The notes: generated by a model not told the origin, from the letters alone. A stretch of 64,000 nucleotides of DNA from RBG-16-34-14 sp963798865 (GCA_963798865.1 CAWCVZ010000014.1:1-64000), one strand, 5' to 3'. Shown: positions 29,083 to 37,749, counted from the first letter of the stretch. Numbers and translations: made by a program.

Positions 29083-29352
29083 ATGGCAAGAAAAAGTTTA
29101 ATAGCTAGGGAAGAAAAAAGAAGGCGAACATTTGAAAAATATAAAAAGGTAAGGGAGGAGCTTAAAGCAAAAGGTGATTATGATGCTTTGCAAAAACTTC
29201 CCAGAAATGCTTCTCCTACGAGATTGCATAACAGATGTATGTTTACAGGAAGAGCTCGTGGTTTTTATAGAAAATTTGGCGTTTCAAGACTTGTTCTAAG
29301 AGAAATGGCATTAAAAGGCGAATTGCCTGGTGTAAAGAAGTCAAGTTGGTAA
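29083..29352 (+). CDS. rpsN: 30S ribosomal protein S14 (zinc-free type)
   Basis: An 89-residue S14 of the longer class without the CxxC zinc knuckle. It reads MARKSLIAREEKRRRTFEKY at the start and RLHNRCMFTGRARGFYRKFG, then GVSRLVLREMALKGELPGVK. Only one Cys remains, so zinc binding by the usual four-Cys site is not possible. Confidence 0.97.
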   Translation: MARKSLIAREEKRRRTFEKYKKVREELKAKGDYDALQKLPRNASPTRLHNRCMFTGRARGFYRKFGVSRLVLREMALKGELPGVKKSSW

Positions 29353-29368
29353 AGGAGATTTTTAATTT

Positions 29369-29764
29369 ATGGCAGTAACTGACCCGATTGCAGATTTATT
29401 AACTCAAATAAGAAATGCTTCTAAAGCAAAAAAAATAAGAGTTGATATTCCTGCTTCCAGTATGAAAAAGAATCTGGCAGAGATTCTTAAACAGCAAAAG
29501 TTTATTAATGATTATTCTATAGTTGAAGATAACAAGCAGAATATAATTAGAATAGAATTAAAATATTCTAATGGACTTCCTGCTATTAACGGTTTAAAGA
29601 AAATTAGTAAACCCGGATTAAGAGTTTACAAGAAATCTACTAATCTGCCAAGAGTTCTAAATGGATTGGGTATTGCGGTTGTATCAACATCAAAAGGATT
29701 ACTCACCGACAAAGATGCGAGAAGTCAGTCTATGGGTGGTGAAGTAGTTTGTTACATATGGTAA
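29369..29764 (+). CDS. rpsH: 30S ribosomal protein S8
   Basis: A 131-residue S8, beginning AVTDPIADLLTQIRNASKAK and ending with STSKGLLTDKDARSQSMGGE and VVCYIW. In E. coli S8 represses the spc operon by binding its mRNA; I cannot show that site here. AAAGGAG precedes the ATG. Confidence 0.98.
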   Translation: MAVTDPIADLLTQIRNASKAKKIRVDIPASSMKKNLAEILKQQKFINDYSIVEDNKQNIIRIELKYSNGLPAINGLKKISKPGLRVYKKSTNLPRVLNGLGIAVVSTSKGLLTDKDARSQSMGGEVVCYIW

Positions 29765-29779
29765 TAGGAGAGAAATAAA

Positions 29780-30319
29780 GTGTCGCGAATAGGTAAAAAA
29801 CCAATTGAAATAACAAAGGGTGTAACAATAACAAGAAACGGAAATTTTGTTAAAGTTAAAGGTCCTAAAGGAGAACTTGAAACACAATTCCATTCGAAAA
29901 TGTCTATTGATGTTAAAGACAATGAAATAGTTGTTACACGTCCCGATGATTCAAAAGCGAATAAAGCTCTGCATGGTCTTACAAGAGCGTTATTACAGAA
30001 TATGGTAAGCGGCGTTGTTACTCCTTACACAAAAACTCTTGATATTGTTGGCGTTGGATATAAAGCTGAATTAAAGGGAAAAAATCTTTTATTGAATATT
30101 GGTTATTCTCATCCGATTTATTTTATGCCTCCAGATGGAGTAACACTTCAAACTCCTGCACCAACTCAAATTGTTATTACAGGTATTGATAAACAAATGG
30201 TTGGTTTGGTTGCTGCAAAAATAAGATCTATTAGAAAACCTGAACCATATAAAGGTAAAGGCATTAAATATTCTGATGAACAAATACAAAGAAAAGCTGG
30301 CAAAACAGCTGGTAAATAA
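29780..30319 (+). CDS. rplF: 50S ribosomal protein L6
   Basis: A 179-residue L6 with a GTG start (SRIGKKPIEITKGVTI follows). Two repeated domains are visible; the C-terminal one ends IRKPEPYKGKGIKYSDEQIQ, the family signature. It binds 23S rRNA near the GTPase-associated centre. Confidence 0.98.
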   Translation: MSRIGKKPIEITKGVTITRNGNFVKVKGPKGELETQFHSKMSIDVKDNEIVVTRPDDSKANKALHGLTRALLQNMVSGVVTPYTKTLDIVGVGYKAELKGKNLLLNIGYSHPIYFMPPDGVTLQTPAPTQIVITGIDKQMVGLVAAKIRSIRKPEPYKGKGIKYSDEQIQRKAGKTAGK

Positions 30320-30338
30320 TCTTTGGAGATAATTTGAG

Positions 30339-30704
30339 ATGATTAAAAGAGAAAATAATAACAGGCTTCGTTCAAAAACAAGAATTAGAAAGAATGTTTT
30401 CGGTACACCCGAAAAACCAAGGTTATCAATATACCGCAGCCTGAATAATATTTATGGTCAGATAATTGACGATTCAAACGGAAAAACTTTAGCTTCTGCT
30501 TCATCATTATCTAAAGAAATAGCGGAAGATTTAAAAACGGCAAAAAGCAAATCTGCAAAAAGTAAACTTGTAGGAAATCTGGTTGCAAAGAAAGCATTAG
30601 AACAAAAAATTTCAACGGTTATATTCGACCGTAATGGGTATAGATATCATGGTCGGGTGCAGGCATTTGCTGAAGGAGCTCGCGAGGGAGGCTTGAAGTT
30701 TTAA
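30339..30704 (+). CDS. rplR: 50S ribosomal protein L18
   Basis: A 121-residue L18, which with L5 carries 5S rRNA onto the 50S subunit. It shows RKNVFGTPEKPRLSIYRSLN, IYGQIIDDSNGKTLASASSL and the C-terminal FDRNGYRYHGRVQAFAEGAR with EGGLKF. It is followed after 17 bases by a tRNA gene rather than directly by rpsE. Confidence 0.97.
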   Translation: MIKRENNNRLRSKTRIRKNVFGTPEKPRLSIYRSLNNIYGQIIDDSNGKTLASASSLSKEIAEDLKTAKSKSAKSKLVGNLVAKKALEQKISTVIFDRNGYRYHGRVQAFAEGAREGGLKF

Positions 30705-30721
30705 ATGCAAATTAAAATTTT

Positions 30722-30792
30722 TGCCGGATCGTCTAATGGTAGGACTACGCCCTTTGGAGGCGTCTGTAGAGGTTCGAATCCTCTTCCGGCAG
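30722..30792 (+). tRNA. tRNA-Gln (anticodon TTG)
   Basis: A 71-base cloverleaf. The acceptor TGCCGGA pairs fully with TCCGGCA, followed by discriminator G; the CCA end is not encoded. The D arm is GTC...GAC around TAATGGTAG. The anticodon stem ACGCC/GGCGT closes loop CTTTGGA with anticodon TTG. The variable loop is 4 bases. The T arm AGAGG/CCTCT encloses TTCGAAT. U1-A72 is typical of bacterial tRNA-Gln. It lies inside the spc ribosomal operon, 17 bases after rplR and 46 before rpsE, in the same orientation. Confidence 0.95.
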
Positions 30793-30838
30793 CTTAAGCC
30801 GGTGTTGGTTTTTATATTTTATTAACAAAAAGAATTTT

Positions 30839-31357
30839 ATGAAAGAAGAAACAAAGATTGTAAGAACTCAGGAAATTGAAAACCTGAAAGAAAAAGTCGT
30901 TCACATAAACCGTGTTGCAAAAGTTGTTAAAGGTGGAAGACGCTTCAGCTTTAATGCAATTGTTGTTGTTGGTAATGGAAATGGCATTGTTGGTGTAGGG
31001 CTTGGAAAAGCTAACGAGGTTACTGATGCAATATCAAAAGGTATTGATGATGCAAAAAAGAATCTTGTTCAGGTTTCGGTTATTAAAGGAACTATTGCTC
31101 ATCCTATTATTGGAAAGTATGGTGCTGGAAAAGTTTTACTTAAACCAGCAACTCCAGGCACGGGATTAATCGCCGGCGGAGGTGTCAGAGCAATTCTTGA
31201 AGCAGCAGGAGTTCAGGATATTCTTACAAAATCTCTTGGCTCAAGTAATCCTCATAATCAGGTTAAAGCAACTCTTGATGGTTTACTAAAGCAGATTGAC
31301 GCAAGAAAGATGGCTCGTAAAAGAAGTATGACAATAACAGAGTTATTCAGCGTCTGA
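30839..31357 (+). CDS. rpsE: 30S ribosomal protein S5
   Basis: A 172-residue S5. The double-stranded-RNA-binding N-terminal domain reads LKEKVVHINRVAKVVKGGRR, then FNAIVVVGNGNGIVGVGLGK, and the C-terminal part PGTGLIAGGGVRAILEAAGV with LGSSNPHNQVKATLDGL. It helps decoding fidelity. The mRNA immediately upstream is the tRNA-Gln gene; I see no strong ribosome site in the AT-rich gap. Confidence 0.98.
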   Translation: MKEETKIVRTQEIENLKEKVVHINRVAKVVKGGRRFSFNAIVVVGNGNGIVGVGLGKANEVTDAISKGIDDAKKNLVQVSVIKGTIAHPIIGKYGAGKVLLKPATPGTGLIAGGGVRAILEAAGVQDILTKSLGSSNPHNQVKATLDGLLKQIDARKMARKRSMTITELFSV

Positions 31358-31370
31358 TTGGAGAGAAATA

Positions 31371-31670
31371 ATGAAGAAGATAAAATTAAAACAAATTAGA
31401 AGTATAATTGACAGGCCTGAACCACAGAAGCGGACAATTGAAGCTCTGGGATTGGGAAGACCTAATTGGGAAAAAATTCATAACGATACTCCGCAGATAA
31501 GAGGAATGATAAATAAAATTCCTCATCTTGTTGAAGTAAGTGAATATAAACCCACGGGTGACGAGAAGGAAGTTGTTAAAGTTGTCCGTAAGAAAAAAAC
31601 ATCAGATGAAAAAACTACTTCGAAGACAAAAAAGACTGAGACTAAAACAAAAATAGAAGCTAAGAGTTAA
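31371..31670 (+). CDS. rpmD: 50S ribosomal protein L30 with lysine-rich C-terminal tail
   Basis: The first 58 residues are a complete L30: IKLKQIRSIIDRPEPQKRTI, EALGLGRPNW and IRGMINKIPHLVEV. A tail of about 40 residues rich in Lys, Thr and Glu follows, ending KTETKTKIEAKS, giving 99 residues against the usual 60. The tail has no recognisable domain. The stop is two bases before rplO. Confidence 0.93.
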   Translation: MKKIKLKQIRSIIDRPEPQKRTIEALGLGRPNWEKIHNDTPQIRGMINKIPHLVEVSEYKPTGDEKEVVKVVRKKKTSDEKTTSKTKKTETKTKIEAKS

Positions 31671-31672
31671 TA

Positions 31673-32131
31673 ATGGATATTTTAAGTAATCTTAAATACG
31701 CTCCCGGATCAATTAAAAAAGGGAAAAGAATTGCCCGTGGTGAAGGCTCAGGTCATGGCGGAACAGCTACAAGAGGTATGAATGGTCAGCTTTCGAGATC
31801 TGGAGCTAAGAAAAGAATTTGGTTTGAAGGTGGACAAATGCCTTTGCAGAGAAGAGTACCCAAGTTTGGGTTTACAAATATTTTTAAAAAAGAATTCCAG
31901 GTAGTAAATCTTTTTAATCTGCAAAAATTATTTGATGAAAAAAAATTTACTGATGTTGTTCTAAATGCTGAAAACCTCAAAAAACTTGGTTTAATAAAAA
32001 GTTCAAAAAAGCCTATTAAAATTTTGGGCAATGGGGAACTAAAAGTTAAAATTGAACTTGAGGTAAATGCATTTAGTAACTCAGCCAGGGAAAAAATAGA
32101 AGCCGCAGGCGGTTCAATTAAAAAAATATAA
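31673..32131 (+). CDS. rplO: 50S ribosomal protein L15
   Basis: A 152-residue L15. The glycine-rich N-terminal arm is GSIKKGKRIARGEGSGHGGT, followed by RSGAKKRIWFEGGQMPLQRR and PKFGF. The C-terminal domain ends REKIEAAGGSIKKI. It is a late 50S assembly protein. It is 12 bases from secY. Confidence 0.97.
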   Translation: MDILSNLKYAPGSIKKGKRIARGEGSGHGGTATRGMNGQLSRSGAKKRIWFEGGQMPLQRRVPKFGFTNIFKKEFQVVNLFNLQKLFDEKKFTDVVLNAENLKKLGLIKSSKKPIKILGNGELKVKIELEVNAFSNSAREKIEAAGGSIKKI

Positions 32132-32143
32132 TTCCGGAATTTA

Positions 32144-33478
32144 ATGGCAACATTTACTGACACTTTCAGAAACATTTTTAAAATACACGAACTTCGGCAA
32201 AGAATTTTATATACTTTAGCTCTTTTATTTATTGTTCGATTAGGATCTCATCTCACTCTTCCTGGAGTCGATGCAGTCCTTTTAACAAAGAGTATGCAGA
32301 ACCAGTCGACCAATAATCTTTTCGGTTTATACGATTTGTTTGTTGGTGGCGCTTTCTCAAATGCAGCTATCTTTGCTTTAGGCATAATGCCTTACATTTC
32401 TGCTTCTATAATTCTTCAGTTGATGGGCGCAGTAGTTCCATACTTCCAGAAATTGCAGCAGGAAGGTGAGGAAGGCAGAAAGAAAATTACCCAGCTTACA
32501 AGGTATGGAACAGTACTTATCTCTGCTTTACAAGCTTGGGGAGTAACAGTAAGGTTACTCAACATACATGTTCAGGGTATGCCAATTGTTCCGGCACCGG
32601 TACAAGGTTTTTCCTGGGTTCTTTCAACAATAATTATTCTTACTGCCGGTACTATTTTTATGATGTGGATGGGTGAACAGATAACTGAAAAAGGAATTGG
32701 AAACGGAATATCCTTAATAATTTTTATCGGTATTATAGCTCGTTTTCCTTTTGCAGTTCTAGATGAATACCGGCTTATTGATTCCGGACAGAGAAGCCTG
32801 ATAATTGAATTAGTTATTGTGGCTTTTATGTTTTTTATTATTGCTGGTGTTGTTCTTGTTACTCAGGGAACGCGAAGAATCCCCGTACAGTATGCAAAAA
32901 GAGTTGTTGGAAGAAAAATTTATGGTGGAGTAACTCAGTATATTCCTTTAAGAGTTAATACTGCCGGCGTTATGCCCATAATATTTGCACAATCTATTAT
33001 GTTTATTCCTAATACTATTCTTTCATTTTTTCCTGATAATGAATTTTTGCAGACAATCGCTACATATTTTGATTATACATCACCTGTATACTCGGTTATA
33101 TATGCTTTAATGATTGTGTTCTTTACTTATTTCTATACAGCAATAGCTTTTAACCCAAAAGATGTTGCAGATAATATGAAAAAGCAGGGCGGGTTTATTC
33201 CCGGGATAAGACCAGGTAAACAGACATCTGAATTTATTGATAATATATTAACAAAAATTACGCTACCGGGTTCCATCTTCCTTGCAATAGTTGCAATTCT
33301 TCCCGCATTTGTTCGTGCCTGGGGAGTTTCCAGGCAGTTCGGTCAGTTTTTTGGTGGAACAAGTTTATTAATTATTGTTGGTGTTGCATTAGATACTTTA
33401 CAACAAATTGAATCTCATCTTTTGATGAGACATTATGATGGATTTATGAAATCAGGTAAGCTTAGAGGACGCAGATAG
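32144..33478 (+). CDS. secY: Protein translocase subunit SecY
   Basis: A 444-residue Sec translocon core with ten predicted membrane helices. Signatures are the first plug/lateral-gate region (GLYDLFVGGAFSNAAIFALG), IMPYISASIILQLMGAVVPY, the SecA-facing loop with VTQGTRRIPVQYAKRVVGRK and IPLRVNTAGVMPIIFAQSIM, and the late loop GFIPGIRPGKQTSEFIDNIL. Placement after rplO is the standard spc position. adk, often found between secY and map, is absent here. Confidence 0.98.
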   Translation: MATFTDTFRNIFKIHELRQRILYTLALLFIVRLGSHLTLPGVDAVLLTKSMQNQSTNNLFGLYDLFVGGAFSNAAIFALGIMPYISASIILQLMGAVVPYFQKLQQEGEEGRKKITQLTRYGTVLISALQAWGVTVRLLNIHVQGMPIVPAPVQGFSWVLSTIIILTAGTIFMMWMGEQITEKGIGNGISLIIFIGIIARFPFAVLDEYRLIDSGQRSLIIELVIVAFMFFIIAGVVLVTQGTRRIPVQYAKRVVGRKIYGGVTQYIPLRVNTAGVMPIIFAQSIMFIPNTILSFFPDNEFLQTIATYFDYTSPVYSVIYALMIVFFTYFYTAIAFNPKDVADNMKKQGGFIPGIRPGKQTSEFIDNILTKITLPGSIFLAIVAILPAFVRAWGVSRQFGQFFGGTSLLIIVGVALDTLQQIESHLLMRHYDGFMKSGKLRGRR

Positions 33479-33492
33479 CGTGCTTTTTAATT

Positions 33493-34254
33493 GTGATTTA
33501 TATTAAGACAAAAAAAGAAATAGACTTAATAAGAGAAAGTTGTAAGATTGTTGCCGAAACGTTGCAGTTGCTTAAAGCCAATGTTAAACCTGGAATAACA
33601 ACTTTAGAGCTTGATAAAATAGCTGAAGACTATATACTAAGTAATAATGCAAAGGCAGCTTTTAAAGGTTATTCACAGGGTGGTTCTATCAGTTTCCCGG
33701 GATCTATTTGTTCTTCCATTGATGATGCAGTTGTGCATGGAATTCCCGGACAAAGAGTTCTTAATAATGGTGAAATAATTTCTCTTGATGTAGGTGTTTA
33801 TAAAAATGGCTACTTTGGAGATGCGGCATTAACAGTACCTGTTGGTTCTATCAGTAATGAAAAACAGAACCTTCTTGATGTTACTGAAAGATCATTATAT
33901 ATAGGAATTGAAGAAGCTAAGGAAAATAACAGGCTTCATGATATTTCAGGAACCATTCAGGAATATGTTGAAGAAAATGGTTTTTCTGTTGTAAGAGAGC
34001 TTTGCGGGCACGGTGTAGGAAAATATTTACACGAAGAACCGTCAATTCCTAACTTTGGAAAAAAAGGTACCGGAGTTAAATTGAGAAACGGGATGACTCT
34101 TGCAATTGAACCAATGGTTAATCTTGGTAAAAGTAAAGTGCATACCGGAGAAGATGGCTGGACAGTTTTAACGTCTGATGGCTCTCCATCTGCACATTTT
34201 GAACACACGATTTTAATTTCAAACGGTAAACCTGAAATTCTTACAGTTGTATAA
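33493..34254 (+). CDS. map: Methionine aminopeptidase, type I
   Basis: A 253-residue enzyme that removes initiator Met cotranslationally. GTG start (MIYIKTKKEIDLIRESCKIV). The metal ligands are the two Asp in ISLDVGVYKNGYFGDAALTV, His in CGHGVGKYLHEEPSIPNFG, and Glu in LAIEPMVNLG and AHFEHTI. The substrate-pocket His lies in VVHGIPGQ. The stop codon is followed directly by infA. Confidence 0.96.
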   Translation: MIYIKTKKEIDLIRESCKIVAETLQLLKANVKPGITTLELDKIAEDYILSNNAKAAFKGYSQGGSISFPGSICSSIDDAVVHGIPGQRVLNNGEIISLDVGVYKNGYFGDAALTVPVGSISNEKQNLLDVTERSLYIGIEEAKENNRLHDISGTIQEYVEENGFSVVRELCGHGVGKYLHEEPSIPNFGKKGTGVKLRNGMTLAIEPMVNLGKSKVHTGEDGWTVLTSDGSPSAHFEHTILISNGKPEILTVV

Positions 34255-34473
34255 ATGGCAAAGCAAGGTCCTATAAAAGTTGATGGAATTATTACTGAAA
34301 CTTTACCAAATGCTAATTTTAAAGTTAAGCTGGATAATGGACACGAAATACTTGCTCATATTTCCGGTAAGATGAGAATGCACTTTATTAAAATTCTGGT
34401 TGGTGATAAAGTTTCAGTTGAATTATCTCCCTATGATCTTTCAAAAGGGAGAATAACTTATAGATATAAATAG
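34255..34473 (+). CDS. infA: Translation initiation factor IF-1
   Basis: A 72-residue OB-fold factor: IKVDGIITETLPNANFKVKL, GHEILAHISGKMRMHFIKIL and SPYDLSKGRITYRYK. It occupies the A site during initiation. The ATG starts immediately after the map stop. Confidence 0.97.
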   Translation: MAKQGPIKVDGIITETLPNANFKVKLDNGHEILAHISGKMRMHFIKILVGDKVSVELSPYDLSKGRITYRYK

Positions 34474-34483
34474 CGGAGCGTAA

Positions 34484-34597
34484 ATGAAAGTCAGAGCTTC
34501 AGTAAAAAAAATATGTGAAAATTGTAAAATAATAAAACGTAAAGGCGTTGTTAGAGTTATTTGTAAAAACAAAAAACATAAACAGCGTCAGGGTTAA
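34484..34597 (+). CDS. rpmJ: 50S ribosomal protein L36
   Basis: A 37-residue protein: MKVRASVKKICENCKIIKRK and then VVRVICKNKKHKQRQG. The zinc ligands CENC, the third Cys and the His are all present, so this is the zinc-binding form. GGAG lies 7 bases upstream. It sits in the standard infA-rpmJ-rpsM order. Confidence 0.96.
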   Translation: MKVRASVKKICENCKIIKRKGVVRVICKNKKHKQRQG

Positions 34598-34616
34598 TAA
34601 AGTAAGGAGTATCTAA

Positions 34617-35000
34617 GTGGCTCGTATTTCCGGTGTTGATTTACCAAAAAATAAACAGGTTCTCTTTGGTCTTCAATATATTTTTGGAATTGGAAAAACT
34701 CTTTCTGCCGAAATTCTTGATAAAGCTAAAGTTGATCCAAAGAAAAAAGTTTCTGACCTGAATGATGAGGAAGTTGCTCAAATCAGAGCAGCTATCCAGG
34801 CTGATTATAAAGTTGAAGGTGCGCTTCGTTCTGAAGTACAACAGAACATAAAAAGATTAATGGATATAGGTTCTTATCGTGGCATCAGGCATAGAAGAGG
34901 TTTGCCGGCAAGAGGACAAAGGACACGTACAAATTCCAGGACGAGAAAAGGTAAACGGAAAACAGTTGCCGGTAAGAAAAAAGTTCCTACTAAAAAATAA
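34617..35000 (+). CDS. rpsM: 30S ribosomal protein S13
   Basis: A 127-residue S13, GTG start after AAGGAG. It shows ARISGVDLPKNKQVLFGLQY, the IGSYRGIRHRRGLPARGQRT signature and a basic tail ending KKVPTKK. It bridges the 30S head to L5 and tRNA. First gene of the alpha operon. Confidence 0.98.
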   Translation: MARISGVDLPKNKQVLFGLQYIFGIGKTLSAEILDKAKVDPKKKVSDLNDEEVAQIRAAIQADYKVEGALRSEVQQNIKRLMDIGSYRGIRHRRGLPARGQRTRTNSRTRKGKRKTVAGKKKVPTKK

Positions 35001-35020
35001 TTAAAACCAAGGAGTATTAA

Positions 35021-35413
35021 TTGGCTAAAGCAACAGCAGCAAAAAAGGTAAAGAAGAAAACTCACGTTGATGCGAATGGAATAGCCCATATTAAAGCAAC
35101 ATTTAATAACGTGATTGTAACGATAACAGATATTTATGGAAATACAATTGCATGGTCATCTGCAGGAAAAAATGGGTTTAAAGGTTCGAGAAAAAATACA
35201 CCGTTTGCCTCTCAGGTTTCTGCAGAAGCCGCAGCTAAAGAAGCTTATGACCTTGGAATGAGAAGAGTGGAAGTTTTTGTTAAGGGTCCCGGTTCTGGAA
35301 GAGAAGCTGCTATAAGAGCACTGCACACTGCTGGTTTGGAGGTTTCTTCAATCCGAGACGTTACTCCTATTCCCCATAACGGATGCAGACCACCAAAACG
35401 AAGAAGAGTTTAA
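35021..35413 (+). CDS. rpsK: 30S ribosomal protein S11
   Basis: A 130-residue S11 with a TTG start behind AAGGAG. Signatures are HIKATFNNVIVTITDIYGNT, WSSAGKNGFKGSRKNTPFAS and the C-terminal RDVTPIPHNGCRPPKRRRV, which contains the Asn-Gly that forms isoaspartate in E. coli. Confidence 0.98.
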   Translation: MAKATAAKKVKKKTHVDANGIAHIKATFNNVIVTITDIYGNTIAWSSAGKNGFKGSRKNTPFASQVSAEAAAKEAYDLGMRRVEVFVKGPGSGREAAIRALHTAGLEVSSIRDVTPIPHNGCRPPKRRRV

Positions 35414-35436
35414 TTTATAATTGGAGATAATTGAGA

Positions 35437-36060
35437 ATGGGTAGATACACTGGTCCAAAATATAAACTGAGCAGAAGAGAAAAACAGGATTTATTCGGAA
35501 GTCCAAAATCTCTAATGGGAAAAAGTCCGCTGGAAAATAAAAATTATCCTCCCGGAGAACATGGACAATCAAGGCGCCAGAAAATATCAGAGTATGGTGT
35601 TCAGTTAAGAGAGAAACAGAAGATTAAAAGAATTTATGGATTATATGAAAAACAATTCAGAAATCTTTTTGAAAGGGCAAACAGGCAAAAGGGAATAACT
35701 GGTGATAATCTTGTAAAATTGCTTGAGAGAAGACTTGATAATGTATTGTATCGTTTAGGTCTTGCACCAACCAGAATTGCAGCCCGACAATTGGTAAGCC
35801 ATAGACATGTAATGGTGAATGAAAAGCTTGTTAACATTCCTTCTTATAATGTTAATCCGGGTGATATAATCCGCATCAGGGAAAAAAGCAAGAAAATGGA
35901 TATTATTCATAATTCACTTAAAAGAGTAAGAGATAATCAGTTTTCCTGGCTTACTATTGATAAAGCTTCATTAAGCGGTACTTTCGTTCAGGTTCCTGAA
36001 AGATCTGAAGTTCCTCTTAATGCAAATGAACAACTTGTTGTTGAGCTTTATTCTAAATAA
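35437..36060 (+). CDS. rpsD: 30S ribosomal protein S4
   Basis: A 207-residue S4. I start at the ATG 35437 (MGRYTGPKYKLSRREKQDLF), 10 bases after GGAG; a TTG two codons earlier is too close to the ribosome site. The protein lacks the N-terminal zinc Cys cluster. The S4 RNA-binding domain reads RLDNVLYRLGLAPTRIAARQ and LVSHRHVMVNEKLVNIPSYN. S4 also regulates the alpha operon in E. coli. Confidence 0.97.
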   Translation: MGRYTGPKYKLSRREKQDLFGSPKSLMGKSPLENKNYPPGEHGQSRRQKISEYGVQLREKQKIKRIYGLYEKQFRNLFERANRQKGITGDNLVKLLERRLDNVLYRLGLAPTRIAARQLVSHRHVMVNEKLVNIPSYNVNPGDIIRIREKSKKMDIIHNSLKRVRDNQFSWLTIDKASLSGTFVQVPERSEVPLNANEQLVVELYSK

Positions 36061-36099
36061 ACAATTTTTTTTGATTAAAAAATCGTAGAGGATTAATAA

Positions 36100-37095
36100 A
36101 TGAGTTTATCATATTTAAAGATGCCGGAAACTGTCGTACTTGATGAATCATCATATACGAATACTTTCGGTAGGTTTTGGCTGCAGCCGCTTGAAAGAGG
36201 TTATGGTGTCACTTTAGGTAATTCGATTAGAAGAGTATTAATTTCCTCATTACCTGGAGCTGCTATTACTTCTGTAAAATTCAGCGGCATATTACATGAG
36301 TTTACTACTATTGAAGGTATTGTTGAAGATGTTTCAGAAATAATTCTTAATCTTAAACAGGTTAGAATGAAGCTGCTGAATAAAAAGCCGAATAAAATTG
36401 ATCTTTCATTTACCGGTCAGGGTGAATGGACTGCTTCCGACATTCAGAAAGCCAGTAATGAAATAGAAATTCTGAATCCTGATCTTCATATTGCAACACT
36501 GAACAAAAATGTTAAGCTTGATGTTGAAATTCGTGTTGGTAAAGGAGTAGGATATATTCCAGCTTCTGAGAATGTTTCTCCCGAACAGTCTATTGGAGTA
36601 ATTCCAATTGATTCGATATTCACTCCGATCAAAAATGTAAAATATGATGTTGAGAATGTTAGAATTGGAGATAAAGCTGATTATGAAAAACTGACGATTG
36701 AAATTACAACTGATGGATCAATAACTCCTGATGATTCATTAACACAGGCCGCAAAAATTTTAAGGGAACATGTTCAGCTGTTTATTAATTTTGATATTGA
36801 ACAGGAAGAAGAGCAGGCTGCTGCTCCAAAGGATACTGAAACCGATAGGATCAGGAAAATTCTTTTAACACCTGTTGATGATCTTGAGCTAAGTGTAAGA
36901 TCTCATAACTGCCTTAAAGCAGCAAATATTAAAAACCTTGCTGAACTTGTTAGAAAAGATGAACAGGAAATGTTAAAATTCAGAAACTTCGGAAGAAAAT
37001 CTCTTTCAGAACTTATGGAAATTGTTGAAACTCTTGGTCTTGAGTTCGGAATGGATGTAGAAAAATATCTGAAGGAAGAAACAGAAACAACTTAA
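36100..37095 (+). CDS. rpoA: RNA polymerase alpha subunit
   Basis: A 331-residue alpha subunit. The N-terminal dimerisation domain shows FGRFWLQPLERGYGVTLGNS and IRRVLISSLPGAAITSVKF; the C-terminal DNA- and activator-binding domain shows LELSVRSHNCLKAANIKNLA and RNFGRKSLSELMEIVETLGL. An acidic linker (QEEEQAAAPKDTETD) joins them. Normal position between rpsD and rplQ. Confidence 0.98.
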   Translation: MSLSYLKMPETVVLDESSYTNTFGRFWLQPLERGYGVTLGNSIRRVLISSLPGAAITSVKFSGILHEFTTIEGIVEDVSEIILNLKQVRMKLLNKKPNKIDLSFTGQGEWTASDIQKASNEIEILNPDLHIATLNKNVKLDVEIRVGKGVGYIPASENVSPEQSIGVIPIDSIFTPIKNVKYDVENVRIGDKADYEKLTIEITTDGSITPDDSLTQAAKILREHVQLFINFDIEQEEEQAAAPKDTETDRIRKILLTPVDDLELSVRSHNCLKAANIKNLAELVRKDEQEMLKFRNFGRKSLSELMEIVETLGLEFGMDVEKYLKEETETT

Positions 37096-37113
37096 TCTTA
37101 ACCGGGATAAATA

Positions 37114-37749
37114 ATGCGACACAGAGTCAGAGGAAGAAAACTTAACAGAACAGAAAGTCATCGTAAAGCTTTATTAAAAGCGCTGGCTATTTCTCTTTTT
37201 AAGCATAAAAGAATACGAACAACATTGGCAAAGGCAAAAGAAGCAAGATCTTTTGCTGAAATACTAATTACAAAAGCGAGAAGAAATAATCTTCATTCCC
37301 GGAGACAGGTGATAAGCGCTATAAATGATAAAAGTGCCACTAATGAATTGTTTGGTGATATCCTTCAAAAAGTTGGTGATAGACCTGGTGGTTATACAAG
37401 AGTTGTAAAACTTGGAAACCGTAAAGGTGATGCTGCCGATATGGCGATTCTTGAGCTTGTTGATTACAATGAAGTGATGAAAGCTAAAGAGGAAGAGAAA
37501 AAAGAAAAGAAAGAAGTTAAAAAAACTAAAAAGAAAGAAAAAGGAGAAGAAGAATCTCCTGACGTAGAGGATGCTAAAGTTGTTGAGGAAGAAACCTCCG
37601 AAGAAAAGCCTAAGAAGAAAGTTAAAAAGAAAAAAGAAGAAGAAACTTCAGAAGAAAAACCTAAAAAGAAAGCAGCCAAAAAGAAGAAAGAAGAAAAAAG
37701 TTCTGAAGAAAAACCTAAAAAGAAAGAATCTAAAAAGAAAAAGAAATAA
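37114..37749 (+). CDS. rplQ: 50S ribosomal protein L17 with long charged C-terminal extension
   Basis: Residues 1 to about 122 are a normal L17 (RHRVRGRKLNRTESHRKALL, TTLAKAKEARSFAEILITKA, DRPGGYTRVVKLGNRKGDAA). A tail of almost 90 residues composed nearly only of Lys, Glu, Ser and Pro follows, with SEEKPKKK repeated three times in short Lys/Glu spacers. It should be disordered and projects from the exit-tunnel side of the ribosome. The repeats at DNA level (about 37590-37745) make indels here likely. Last gene before the terminator. Confidence 0.95.
   Translation: MRHRVRGRKLNRTESHRKALLKALAISLFKHKRIRTTLAKAKEARSFAEILITKARRNNLHSRRQVISAINDKSATNELFGDILQKVGDRPGGYTRVVKLGNRKGDAADMAILELVDYNEVMKAKEEEKKEKKEVKKTKKKEKGEEESPDVEDAKVVEEETSEEKPKKKVKKKKEEETSEEKPKKKAAKKKKEEKSSEEKPKKKESKKKKK

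Noticed and set aside
33479..33492. Missing adk between secY and map as a deletion
   Set aside because: Many lineages lack adk at this site and the spacing is normal, so there is no sign of loss here.
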